A stretch of DNA of 64,000 nucleotides from Pseudomonas fluorescens (GTDB lineage: Bacteria > Pseudomonadota > Gammaproteobacteria > Pseudomonadales > Pseudomonadaceae): positions 124,001 through 188,000 of the forward strand of contig NZ_CABVHY010000004.1 of NCBI RefSeq assembly GCF_902497875.1. The letters run 5' to 3'. The notes under the pieces were generated by a model, which did no database searches, was not told the origin of the DNA, and worked only from the letters and a program-made list of their open reading frames with translations. Position 1 is the first letter of the stretch. Each line of letters opens with the position of its first letter. Below, piece after piece: positions 25,447 to 32,775 of this stretch. A program made the translations under genes and the position numbers.

Positions 25447-26430
25447 TTAGTTGATACCTTGCCCCAGCTTCACGCCGTTAACGGACTCTCCATACAAGTT
25501 TACGCCATCACCCTTGTGGTATTTTTCGCGGGTCTTTTCAACGGAACCATCGACCAGGCGTGGGTCCTGAGGTCGCTCATGACTATTGATGTAAGCAGCC
25601 ACATGCCAGGCTTCGTCATTGGTCAGCGAACCGCCTTTACCTAGAGGCATGTTTTGTTTGATAAAGCCGGCAGCAGTATTGATACGGTGCATGCCCGCCC
25701 CCCAGTTGTAAGAGTCCTTACCCCAAAGTGGTGGAAATACGAATTTCCCGGCGGACTTTTGGCCCTGCCCTTCCCCGCCATGGCAGATGGAGCATTGCTC
25801 GGCATAAATTTGTTTCCCTTTAACCAGATCAAAACCTTTTTCCGGGGCAGGGATAACAGGATAGAGGCGTCCTGGTAAGTCCACACCCACAGGCGCTTTG
25901 GTCGCCAGCCAATAAGCATAGGTACTTAACGCTTTCATTACATGGCTATCACTCGGGGGTGCCTTGCCGTTCATGCTGAATTCGAAGCAGCCCTGCAGGC
26001 GCTCTGTAAACGTATTGACCTTGTTGTTCTTTTTTCGAAAGGCAGGGTACATGCCATAAGCTCCCCAAAGAGGAGCTGAATTCGCCATACGACCTTGATC
26101 GAGGTGGCAGTTGCTGCAGCTAAGTCCATTACCAACAAACTCAGGTGCATTTTTCTGGGTGTTGACGAAAATATCTCGCCCTTCCCGCACCATCTCTCCA
26201 AATGCGTTGTCTGGAAGCTCCGCTTCTTGAGGCGGAGTAAAAACCGAAGGGCTGAATGGCTTGGCCGGCTCACCAACCGCGACAGGATCGTTGTGAGCAT
26301 TTTCAACTTTTGGACGCGTGACCGAGTCCATCGCTACTGGCAGCATGTCGCGCTCTTCGTAAAACGTCTTCGCTGCTAAAAGAGGTACAGCTATCGCTAC
26401 GCTGAGCAATATCTTCGCTGGAAAGTTCAT
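25447..26430 (-). CDS. tsdA: thiosulfate dehydrogenase, diheme cytochrome c TsdA
   Basis: A 327-residue exported diheme cytochrome. The signal peptide spans residues 1-20, heme 1 is C105-SN-C108-H109, and heme 2 is C213-SI-C216-H217. Cys148 lies 43 residues after the first heme Cys, exactly the spacing of the unusual heme-ligating Cys96 in Allochromatium TsdA (C53 to C96). The family stretch ANSAPLWGAYGMYPAFRKKN is also present. TsdA joins two thiosulfates to tetrathionate, or runs in reverse, in the periplasm. Its ATG overlaps the stop of the upstream cytochrome gene by four bases, giving a tsdB-tsdA pair. Confidence 0.88.
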   Translation of the reverse strand: MNFPAKILLSVAIAVPLLAAKTFYEERDMLPVAMDSVTRPKVENAHNDPVAVGEPAKPFSPSVFTPPQEAELPDNAFGEMVREGRDIFVNTQKNAPEFVGNGLSCSNCHLDQGRMANSAPLWGAYGMYPAFRKKNNKVNTFTERLQGCFEFSMNGKAPPSDSHVMKALSTYAYWLATKAPVGVDLPGRLYPVIPAPEKGFDLVKGKQIYAEQCSICHGGEGQGQKSAGKFVFPPLWGKDSYNWGAGMHRINTAAGFIKQNMPLGKGGSLTNDEAWHVAAYINSHERPQDPRLVDGSVEKTREKYHKGDGVNLYGESVNGVKLGQGIN

Positions 26431-27092
26431 TGGTTGGCCTCCCCGTTCAGGTTGGCGAAATAGGCTGACAAGTCTTTAATTTCAGTGTCGCTCAGCGAGC
26501 GCGCGATATGACTCATCAAGTCATTGGGATCATTCTTGCGCGTACCACTACGCCAGGCATTCAACTGTGCCGCGATGTAGACACCGGACTGGCCAACGAG
26601 CGGAGGAAAACTTTCTCCCACTCCAGTGCTACCCACCCCGTGACACGCTACACATGAAGGAATATTGCGACTCCAGTCTCCTTGTTTCACCAACCTTTCA
26701 GCGGCGCTGCCAATACTTCCTGTGGAATCTAAATCAGCGCTCGAAGCCGCGGTATCTAAAGCACCAAGATAGCTCGCAACAGCCTTGCCTTCGGAATCGG
26801 TAAGCGCCAATGCGATGGGTTGCATCACGGCATTGGTCCGCTTGCCTGAGCGAAAATCCTCAAGCTGCTTGACCAGATAACCTTGCGGCAGGCCCGCCAA
26901 ACGGGGAAACCCGGCGCTAGCGGTGCCCATCCCATTATCTGCATGACAGGTGGCGCAGGCCATGGCTGCAGGTGACTCGCCCCCTTGAGTGTAGATTTTC
27001 TGTCCCTGGGGGACGGCATGTGCTGCTGTTGCAAGCATAAAAACACACACGCTAACGCTGGTCTTGAGACCAAATCGATTGGCAAGATTCAT
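26427..27092 (-). CDS. tsdB: cytochrome c4-like diheme electron acceptor TsdB
   Basis: A 221-residue exported cytochrome with a signal peptide ending near AAHA (residue 26) and two similar heme domains, each with CxxCH (CATCH at residue 46, CVACH about 100 residues later), plus paired LAGLPQGYLVKQLEDFRSGKR and LVGQSGVYIAAQLNAWRSGTR blocks typical of c4-type proteins. In known tsdBA pairs TsdB accepts electrons from TsdA and passes them to terminal oxidases. It is the first gene of the pair; a perfect palindrome lies 118 bases upstream. Confidence 0.85.
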   Translation of the reverse strand: MNLANRFGLKTSVSVCVFMLATAAHAVPQGQKIYTQGGESPAAMACATCHADNGMGTASAGFPRLAGLPQGYLVKQLEDFRSGKRTNAVMQPIALALTDSEGKAVASYLGALDTAASSADLDSTGSIGSAAERLVKQGDWSRNIPSCVACHGVGSTGVGESFPPLVGQSGVYIAAQLNAWRSGTRKNDPNDLMSHIARSLSDTEIKDLSAYFANLNGEANQ

Positions 27093-27209
27093 GGTTTTGA
27101 ACTCCTTTTCCGGCTAATTCACAGCGTCAATCGACTATTACGCCCCCGGCACGAGAGTTGCGGGCAGGGGGCTTTAGATTGCACCGTAATATTTATTTGG
27201 AATATCCTT

Positions 27210-27224
27210 ATACTCTTAGAGTAT
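27210..27224. promoter_or_regulatory. palindrome upstream of tsdB
   Basis: atactct-t-agagtat is a perfect 7-bp inverted repeat centred on 27217, about 118 bases before the tsdB start, in the AT-rich stretch that probably holds its promoter. It could be an operator for a sulfur-responsive regulator. No T-run follows in either direction. Confidence 0.35.
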
Positions 27225-27369
27225 ATCGAAAAACCAGGCTGTACCACCAACATTCAGCTGATTTGAGGCTCGATCGATCTCGTTCACGACATGAACATGC
27301 CAATTTGGACAGGTTTTCACCGGACACCTTCTGTGGAGTGCCACGCCGCCGCCTCTCTGCCGCGCCTAC

Positions 27370-27917
27370 GCGATACATCTTCGCGCGGCCCTGTATCGAT
27401 TTGAGCATTTTCCTGCCCCAGCGGGACTCGAAATACTCATCTCAGTTGGGCTCATGCGGATAGACGACGGCCTTGATCTTGTGCCGCACGATCGGCGTAT
27501 CCGGTGCGCGGACGCCTTCTTACCGCCTGACGCCAAAGCATTGTCCAGACTTCGCTGTCTACCTGGTTGAAGACTTTCTTGGCAACCACATGGCTATGGT
27601 AGTTCGCCCAACCCCGTAAAAACTCCAGCCACCCTTTCGAACAACCACTGATGATGAGGTCATCTGCATAACGCACCACGCGCATCTTTCGGGCTGTCCA
27701 CTTCGCATAGGGAAATTTCTTCGCCAGCATCGCTTCCAAACCATCCAGTGTCATGTTGGCCAGATCGGGGAAATGATGCCTCCTTGCGGAGTTCCGGCGT
27801 GGCTGGGGAATAGTTCGTTCTGGTAGACGTAACCCGCCTTGAGCTATTTCTGCAAAATCGCCGTATCCATAGGGATGTGGCGATCAACCAGTCATGGCTT
27901 ATATTGTCGAAACAGCC
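27370..27917 (-). pseudogene. group II intron reverse transcriptase/maturase, decayed
   Basis: Read leftward across shifting frames, the order is that of a group II intron protein: GCFDNISHDWLI, then DLANMTLDGLEAMLAKKF, the RT active site VVRYADDLIISG, the maturase part FLRGWANYHSHVVAKKVFNQVDSEVWTMLWR, and the tail YFESRWGRKMLKSIQGR. At least two frameshifts and an internal loss are needed to connect the parts. I found no clear intron domain V. The N-terminal end is abruptly joined to an IS66 fragment. Confidence 0.72.
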
Positions 27918-28025
27918 GAGCTTTTCGACGTGTTGATCCAGGTTCTCGACACACTGCATCAATTGCGCCGCCAGGGTGCGCAGTTGTTCAGGATTCAGTT
28001 TGTCGAGAGAGGGGGCAGAAGTCAT
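27918..28025 (-). mobile_element. IS66-type transposase N-terminal fragment fused to the intron remnant
   Basis: ATG 28025 opens MTSAPSLDKLNPEQLRTLAAQ then LMQCVENLDQHVEKL, which resembles the N-terminal coiled segment of IS66-family TnpC transposases (typically LD-L-PEQLR-LA-QL). After 36 residues the same frame continues directly into the group II intron protein (GCFDNISHDW), an in-frame chimera of two mobile-element genes. No IS66 partner genes or terminal repeats are visible nearby. Confidence 0.5.
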
Positions 28026-28318
28026 GCCGCCGATTTTGCCAATTACGATCCGCAAAGCAAACTCGTAATCGAGGTCACGCTGAACACCTCTCACGGGGCA
28101 GATAGAGGTTTCTTTCGAGTCGGCTACGACTATTCAATTAAGCGCTCAGGCGATTATCTTCACGTTTGCTTCTTGAACGCCCAGACGAAGATGGAGGCCG
28201 GCCACTTCGGGCGATATTCTGTGGGAAGAGCCACGAACGAAGTTTTGTGGGGTCGATGAACGAGGTGACCACGCGTAACGCCGCGCTCGCGGAGCCCCCA
28301 AAGCTCAAGCTGGTGGCG

Positions 28319-28588
28319 TTAGGGGTATTCCTGTCTTGCATGCAAAACGCTCACGATCTCGATTCGATCCGTCACTTGATAAACCACCAAGTAGTTGGGA
28401 TGCACAACTATTTCCCGAGTACCTGGTAGTCGGCCAAATCGATAGAGGTAAGGATGTTCGGGAAGGGCTGATGTAGCAGCCTCAATGGCTTGGTACAGCT
28501 CACTAGCCGCTACAAGGTGACGGTCGCCAATATAATCCAGGATTTGCCAGAGTTCGGCCCGCGCTTCGGGCCGCCACTCAACCAGCAT
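28319..28588 (-). CDS. ParE/RelE-superfamily toxin
   Basis: An 89-residue protein with the ParE/RelE pattern: VEWRPEARAELWQILDYIGDR at the N-terminus, the helix ELYQAIEAATSALPEHPYLYRFGRLPGTREIVVHPNYLVVYQV, and an ending strand RIEIVSVLHARQEYP. GTREIVVHPNYLVVY is the usual ParE core. Toxins of this fold poison gyrase (ParE) or cut mRNA on ribosomes (RelE); the R-L-PGTRE context favours the ParE group. Its start lies inside the antitoxin gene (11-base overlap), as expected for a toxin-antitoxin operon. Confidence 0.85.
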   Translation of the reverse strand: MLVEWRPEARAELWQILDYIGDRHLVAASELYQAIEAATSALPEHPYLYRFGRLPGTREIVVHPNYLVVYQVTDRIEIVSVLHARQEYP

Positions 28589-28769
28589 CGTGCTTGTTGC
28601 GCTTTGATTCGATGAGGGCTCGCATTTCAGCCATCACCTGATCGTGCGGGATACTTGGGCGCGGATCATCCAGCGAAGCCTGTACCTTGGCCCGGAACCA
28701 ACGGTCATAGCTGGCGGCCTGTTCTTCGGTGTCGAACTCTGAAACGATGGGAGAAAGTTGGGCACTCAT
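28578..28769 (-). CDS. antitoxin partner of the ParE/RelE-type toxin
   Basis: A 63-residue acidic-then-basic protein with DTEEQAASYDRWFRAKVQASLDDPRPSIPHDQVMAEMRALI, the pattern of RelB/StbD-like antitoxins whose C-terminal helix wraps the toxin. ATG 28769 is chosen because it has a strong ggaggt Shine-Dalgarno; the in-frame start at 28787 does not. The pair lies between mobile-element debris and a dead regulator. Confidence 0.83.
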   Translation of the reverse strand: MSAQLSPIVSEFDTEEQAASYDRWFRAKVQASLDDPRPSIPHDQVMAEMRALIESKRNKHDAG

Positions 28770-29201
28770 AGTGACCTCCGGGATCAATGCGTACCAGTCT
28801 AATCGGTATGTGGCTCGTTGTCGTCGCTGTCTAGATGAAGTACGCCCCGCCAGGCGTCGGGTTGGTCACTCCAACCAAGTCAAATCGTAAACGCCCCGCT
28901 TCCGACGGCCAACCCTGAAAAACCGTCAGAAAATCCCTCGATTTTTCTACACGTCCACCCCATGCAACGTGATCGAGGCTATATCAATATCCGGCTCACG
29001 CCACCTGCAACAGCTTTGCATAGGATCAGGCTGGCGGTTACTTCAGGCTGCTCGACCTTGCGCACTACGCTCAGCGCATCCGGGGCTGAGGTAGGACTAC
29101 AGCTATTCCTGAGTGACCAGGGCTACTCGTTCGTGAGTCCGGCTGTTTTTTTACCCAAGCCTGGGTGATGGTCGCGACCACCCTCCTCCAACAGTTTCTT
29201 T
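28770..29201. other. 430-base stretch without a supported gene
   Basis: A 68-codon frame at 28962 lacks a Shine-Dalgarno or familiar content. A short palindrome, acccaagcctgggt, lies at 29153-29166. Otherwise I see nothing definite; the stretch is probably accessory debris. Confidence 0.5.
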
Positions 29202-29467
29202 CTACAACGGATCAAGGGGTTGTAGCTCATTTCTCATGTAATCTAGAAAGGTTACGATATCGGTTGAACCTTCCTTTCGCATGTAACACCCCGCAACCAA
29301 CGTGACTGGATGACCGCACACAGTTCCTCTAGTTTCTCAAGCGTTGGGAGAGTCATTCCTCGCTCTAGCAAATTTAGGTTTTTGCGGCTGCTGACCCGTG
29401 AGAAAGCCTCTTGGATGAGACCTCGCTGAAGGCAAACCTACCTCAGCGTTGCCCCAAAGGCTGGCAT
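29202..29467 (-). pseudogene. XRE-family helix-turn-helix regulator, dead
   Basis: Read leftward from ATG 29467: MPAFGATLR, an in-frame TAG, then VCLQRGLIQEAFSRVSSRKN and LNLLERGMTLPTLEKLEELCAVI. This is a textbook HTH_3 domain (QRGL-QEAFS, LERG-PTLEKL). A frameshift then leads to LVAGCYMRKEGSTDIVTFLD and YMRNELQPLDPL with a stop at 29202. The TAG probably replaced CAG. The two lesions mean it is not made as a full protein. Confidence 0.7.
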
Positions 29468-29517
29468 CAATAAAGCGGTCTATTGATCATTCAAATACGC
29501 GCTCTATCACAAAGTGC

Positions 29518-30840
29518 CTAGCGAATGCCGGCACCTGCCATGGACTCCGGTGACCATTGCGCCACCGACAGCGGTTCGATGTACTTGATACCGCCGTGAG
29601 GCCCTACCACACCATTGATGTTGTAAGTGCCGAGCGACAGATCGTAGGTCATGAAAGGTGTGGCATCCGGAACCAGCTTGTCATAGCTCTGGCTGAGGAA
29701 GGCGAAGGAGCCACGGTAGAGCTCGCCATTTGCGTTGTACTGATCGGAGGCCAGAGCGGCCCAGCTGTCTTCATCCAGGTAGAAGCGGCGCTTCTGGTAG
29801 ATGTGCTGTGCACCGGGTTTGAGGTTGCCCTCCACAACCCAGACGCGGTGTTTTTCCCAGCGCACGAAATCGGGTGCAAGGTGGTGGGGAGTGGTCAACG
29901 AGTTGGGATCCTGGGCGTAGGTCAGCTTGTAGGTATTGTAGGGCACGATCATTTCTTGCTTGCCCACCAGCGTCCAGTTGTAAAGATCCAGTGCACGGGC
30001 GGTACCGGGGTTAGGGGTATCGTAGGCCAGGATCGATACCAACTTGACGCGGCGCTGGCCAGGCAGGTACTGCCAGCCGCGCCCCGGCTGTTGCAGTGGG
30101 TTGATGGCGTTTTTAAGCATGATCGACTCGCCGGCCCGACGCGCAGGGCCGGTGTAGGACAACTTCATTTGATGGTAAATGTCGGTGTTGTTGATGGGCT
30201 TCGACATGTTTTCATACATCGGGAAGGAGATGAACGCTTCGCCGGTGACAGCCAGGCTCGGTACGCCGGCCGAGTCGACGTTCCAGGAGTCGTACTTGGA
30301 GTGGATGCTGACGCCTTGGTAGCGTAGCAAGAAGTTCCACATCGCCTCGGCGCCCGATTGCGGGATCGGAAACGGCACACCGGGCAGTGCGTTATCGATG
30401 GCCGCCCCGCCATCCAGGGATTTGGCATGGGTGGCATTCCTGCGACTGTTGTCCAGTACCACCTGCGGCAGTGCTGCAGTGCGGTGGGTCGGATACAGGT
30501 CGATGCGGTAGCTGGGGAAGCGCTTGGCCAGTTCCACCGTGGTGGCAGTCAGCATGCCCTTGTACTGGTCGACATTTTTGCCATTGATCACCAGCAGCGG
30601 CTTTTCGCCGGCAAAAGGGTCCGGGCGCATGCTGTCGCCCGTCTTGAAACCGGCCGGAGCAGAGGTCAGACCACCGTTATAAGCCGGAATGGAGCCATCG
30701 GCATTACCTGCCTTTTCGGCACCTACCAGGGTCAGGCTGGTGCCCAGCCTGGCCGCTTCCTGACTGGACACGGACGCCTGAGCACCCATGACCACCGTCA
30801 TGGCCAGCGAAGCAGCCAGCAGACTTTTCCCGGATTTCAT
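29518..30840 (-). CDS. DUF1329 periplasmic protein, stand-alone copy
   Basis: A 440-residue exported protein. After a signal peptide (SLLAASLAMTVVMGAQA) it shows the DUF1329 order: VSSQEAARLGTSLTLVGAEKAGN, DGSIPAYNGGL, MRPDPFAGEKPLLVI, AMWNFLLRYQG, GPARRAGESIML, GQRRVKL, WTLVGKQEMIVPYNTYKL, VEGNLKPGAQHIYQKRRFYLDED. The fold is LolA/LolB-like, suggesting a lipid-carrying periplasmic shuttle. ATG 30840 has aggag nine bases upstream. It is very like the copy at 38350 but lacks a short segment (VFVFNGAL region). It stands alone, with its own tandem AraC-type boxes 82 bases upstream, so it is a separate member of the regulon. Confidence 0.87.
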   Translation of the reverse strand: MKSGKSLLAASLAMTVVMGAQASVSSQEAARLGTSLTLVGAEKAGNADGSIPAYNGGLTSAPAGFKTGDSMRPDPFAGEKPLLVINGKNVDQYKGMLTATTVELAKRFPSYRIDLYPTHRTAALPQVVLDNSRRNATHAKSLDGGAAIDNALPGVPFPIPQSGAEAMWNFLLRYQGVSIHSKYDSWNVDSAGVPSLAVTGEAFISFPMYENMSKPINNTDIYHQMKLSYTGPARRAGESIMLKNAINPLQQPGRGWQYLPGQRRVKLVSILAYDTPNPGTARALDLYNWTLVGKQEMIVPYNTYKLTYAQDPNSLTTPHHLAPDFVRWEKHRVWVVEGNLKPGAQHIYQKRRFYLDEDSWAALASDQYNANGELYRGSFAFLSQSYDKLVPDATPFMTYDLSLGTYNINGVVGPHGGIKYIEPLSVAQWSPESMAGAGIR

Positions 30841-30922
30841 CTTTTTATTCTCCTGCTTAGATTGACTAAGCAATTCGTGAGATTTTTATAGTTATGACAT
30901 TAGGGACTCCTCCTCCGGTGCG

Positions 30923-30960
30923 CTTTTCATTTGACGACAGTTACTTTGCTATTGATGACA
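30923..30960 (-). promoter_or_regulatory. tandem AraC-type boxes upstream of the stand-alone DUF1329 gene
   Basis: Two 17-bp direct repeats 21 bases apart: CTTTTCATTTGACGACA (30923) and CTTTGCTATTGATGACA (30944), written as plus strand. On the coding strand the core reads TGTCGTC..ATGAAAAG. The pair ends 82 bases before the start codon at 30840. The same arrangement recurs at 42540 and 50571. The two-turn spacing is typical of AraC-family dimers binding one face of the helix. Confidence 0.78.
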
Positions 30961-31019
30961 GTTCAGAGCGGCTGCCGTCTGGGCGCACTGAGCAGCGACA
31001 AGCTGGAAAATGACTCACG

Positions 31020-31056
31020 AACAAAAAAGGCCCCGCCCGGAGAACGGAGCCTTTTG
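31020..31056 (-). terminator. rho-independent terminator of operon A
   Basis: On the minus strand, aaaaggctccg, a short loop and cggggcctttttt form a GC-rich stem followed by a T-run, about 23 bases beyond the stop of the acyl-CoA ligase gene (31079). This marks the end of the leftward operon that begins at 42455. Confidence 0.75.
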
Positions 31057-31078
31057 AGTAAACCACTCGATGTGCAGC

Positions 31079-32725
31079 TTACCGAGACAACTCGTTTTCC
31101 CGGATCAGCTTCTTGTTGATCTTGCCGACACTGGTTTTGGGGATATCGGCAACGAATCGGATCTGCCTGGGAATCGCCCACTTGTTGATACGGCCGCTTT
31201 CAACATACTGGTGCAGATGGGCCTCCAGCATTTTGGAGTCAACGTCTTGTCCCGGCGCGCGCACCACCAGGGCCACCGGCCGCTCCCCCCACTGCGGATC
31301 AGGAATACCCACCACCGCCACAGCGGTGACGCCCGGGTACTCGCTGATCAGGCTCTCCAACTCCAGCGAGCTGATCCACTCCCCACCCGTCTTGATGACG
31401 TCCTTGATCCGGTCCTTTATTTCCACCACACCCAGCGCATCGATCGAGGCGATATCACCGGTGTGCATCCAGCCGTTTTCCCAAAGCTGGGCGCCCTGCT
31501 CCGGCTCTTTCAGGTAACCCTGGGTCAGCCAGGGCGCACGCAACACGAGCTCGCCCTGGGCTTCGCCATCGTGAGGTGCATCGTTACCGAGGGCATCGAT
31601 GATCCTCATGTCGACCATCGGCACCGCGACCCCTGTCTTGATCCGAGTGGCCACCTGGTCTTGCGCACTTAATTGATAGTCCGCTTCGCGCAAGTGCGTG
31701 AGGCAAATCAACGGACAGGTCTCGGACATGCCATAGCCACTATGGACACGCATGCCTTTTGCCGTCGCCTGGGCAGCGATGCCATGGGTCAAGGCACTGC
31801 CGCCCAGGAGCATTTTCCAGCCGCTGAAATCGGTCTGCGCCGATTCCTTGCAATCGAGGATCATCTGCAGAATCGTCGGCACGCAATGGGAAAAGCTGAC
31901 CTTCTCATCGCGGTACAACCTGACCAGGCTGTTGGGTTCGTAGCGGCCCGGGTAAACCTGCTTGATGCCCATGAGTGTCGCGACATAGGGCACGCCCCAG
32001 GCGTGCACATGGAACATCGGCGTGATGGGCATGTACACATCGTCCGAGCGCAACAACGGCAAGCCCTGGTAGACGCCCAGGGTGCCGACCGCGTTCAGGG
32101 TGTGCAGCACCAACTGGCGGTGGCTGAAGTACACGCCCTTGGGGTTGCCCGTGGTGCCGGTGGTGTAGAACAGGGTCGCCACCGAGTTCTCGTCGAAATC
32201 GGGGAAGTCGAAGTGGCACGCACTCTGGGCCAACAGCGCTTCATACTCGCCTGCCACGGGCAGTTCGGTCGCAGGTGCGCCGACGTCACTGAGCTGGATA
32301 TAGTGCTTGACGGTGGTCAGCTCGCCATGAATCTGCTCCATCAAGGGCAGGAAATCATCATGCACCAGCACCACGTCATCCTCGGCGTGGTTCATGGTGT
32401 AGAGCACCTGCTCCGGGGAGAGGCGGATGTTGACCGTGTGCAACACCGCGCCGATCATCGGCACGGCGAAGAAGCACTCCAGATAGCGGTGGCTGTCCCA
32501 ATCGAGCAGCGCAACGGTATCCCCTGCCTTGACCCCTGCGCTGACCAATGCATTGGCCAACTGCCGGATCCGCTCATTGAGCGTGCGGTAGCTGTAACGC
32601 AGCTTGTCCGCATAGACGATCTCCTGATCGGGCGCGTAGCGCGCACCCGAGAGCAGCAGGCTTTTGATCAACAAGGGGTAGCTGTAGGCGCCTTCGGCGG
32701 GCGCGATTATTTTTGTTTTCGACAC
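31079..32725 (-). CDS. acyl-CoA synthetase (AMP-forming)
   Basis: A 548-residue adenylate-forming ligase: P-loop FYTTGTTGNPKGVYFSH around residue 185, GYGMSETCP around 330, WMHTGDIASID around 415, the hinge VIKTGGEWISS, and the C-terminal catalytic Lys in KTSVGKINKK. It activates a carboxylic acid as its CoA thioester in the cytoplasm. The overall form resembles medium/long-chain (AlkK-like) and 3-methylmercaptopropionyl-CoA (DmdB) ligases, so an aliphatic acid is likely. It is the last gene of operon A, 50 bases after the acyl-CoA dehydrogenase gene, so the two should act in sequence. Confidence 0.88.
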   Translation of the reverse strand: MSKTKIIAPAEGAYSYPLLIKSLLLSGARYAPDQEIVYADKLRYSYRTLNERIRQLANALVSAGVKAGDTVALLDWDSHRYLECFFAVPMIGAVLHTVNIRLSPEQVLYTMNHAEDDVVLVHDDFLPLMEQIHGELTTVKHYIQLSDVGAPATELPVAGEYEALLAQSACHFDFPDFDENSVATLFYTTGTTGNPKGVYFSHRQLVLHTLNAVGTLGVYQGLPLLRSDDVYMPITPMFHVHAWGVPYVATLMGIKQVYPGRYEPNSLVRLYRDEKVSFSHCVPTILQMILDCKESAQTDFSGWKMLLGGSALTHGIAAQATAKGMRVHSGYGMSETCPLICLTHLREADYQLSAQDQVATRIKTGVAVPMVDMRIIDALGNDAPHDGEAQGELVLRAPWLTQGYLKEPEQGAQLWENGWMHTGDIASIDALGVVEIKDRIKDVIKTGGEWISSLELESLISEYPGVTAVAVVGIPDPQWGERPVALVVRAPGQDVDSKMLEAHLHQYVESGRINKWAIPRQIRFVADIPKTSVGKINKKLIRENELSR

Positions 32726-32775
32726 AGTGGTTCGTCCTGATTCAGTGGTTAGGCGTTCATCGCCAGTGTGTTGGG

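Noticed and set aside
15200..27170. KOPS-like octamers (GGGNAGGG) around dif
   Set aside because: The few seen by eye (near 15203, 25775 and 27163) do not agree on direction, and too few were found to support or refute the terminus position.
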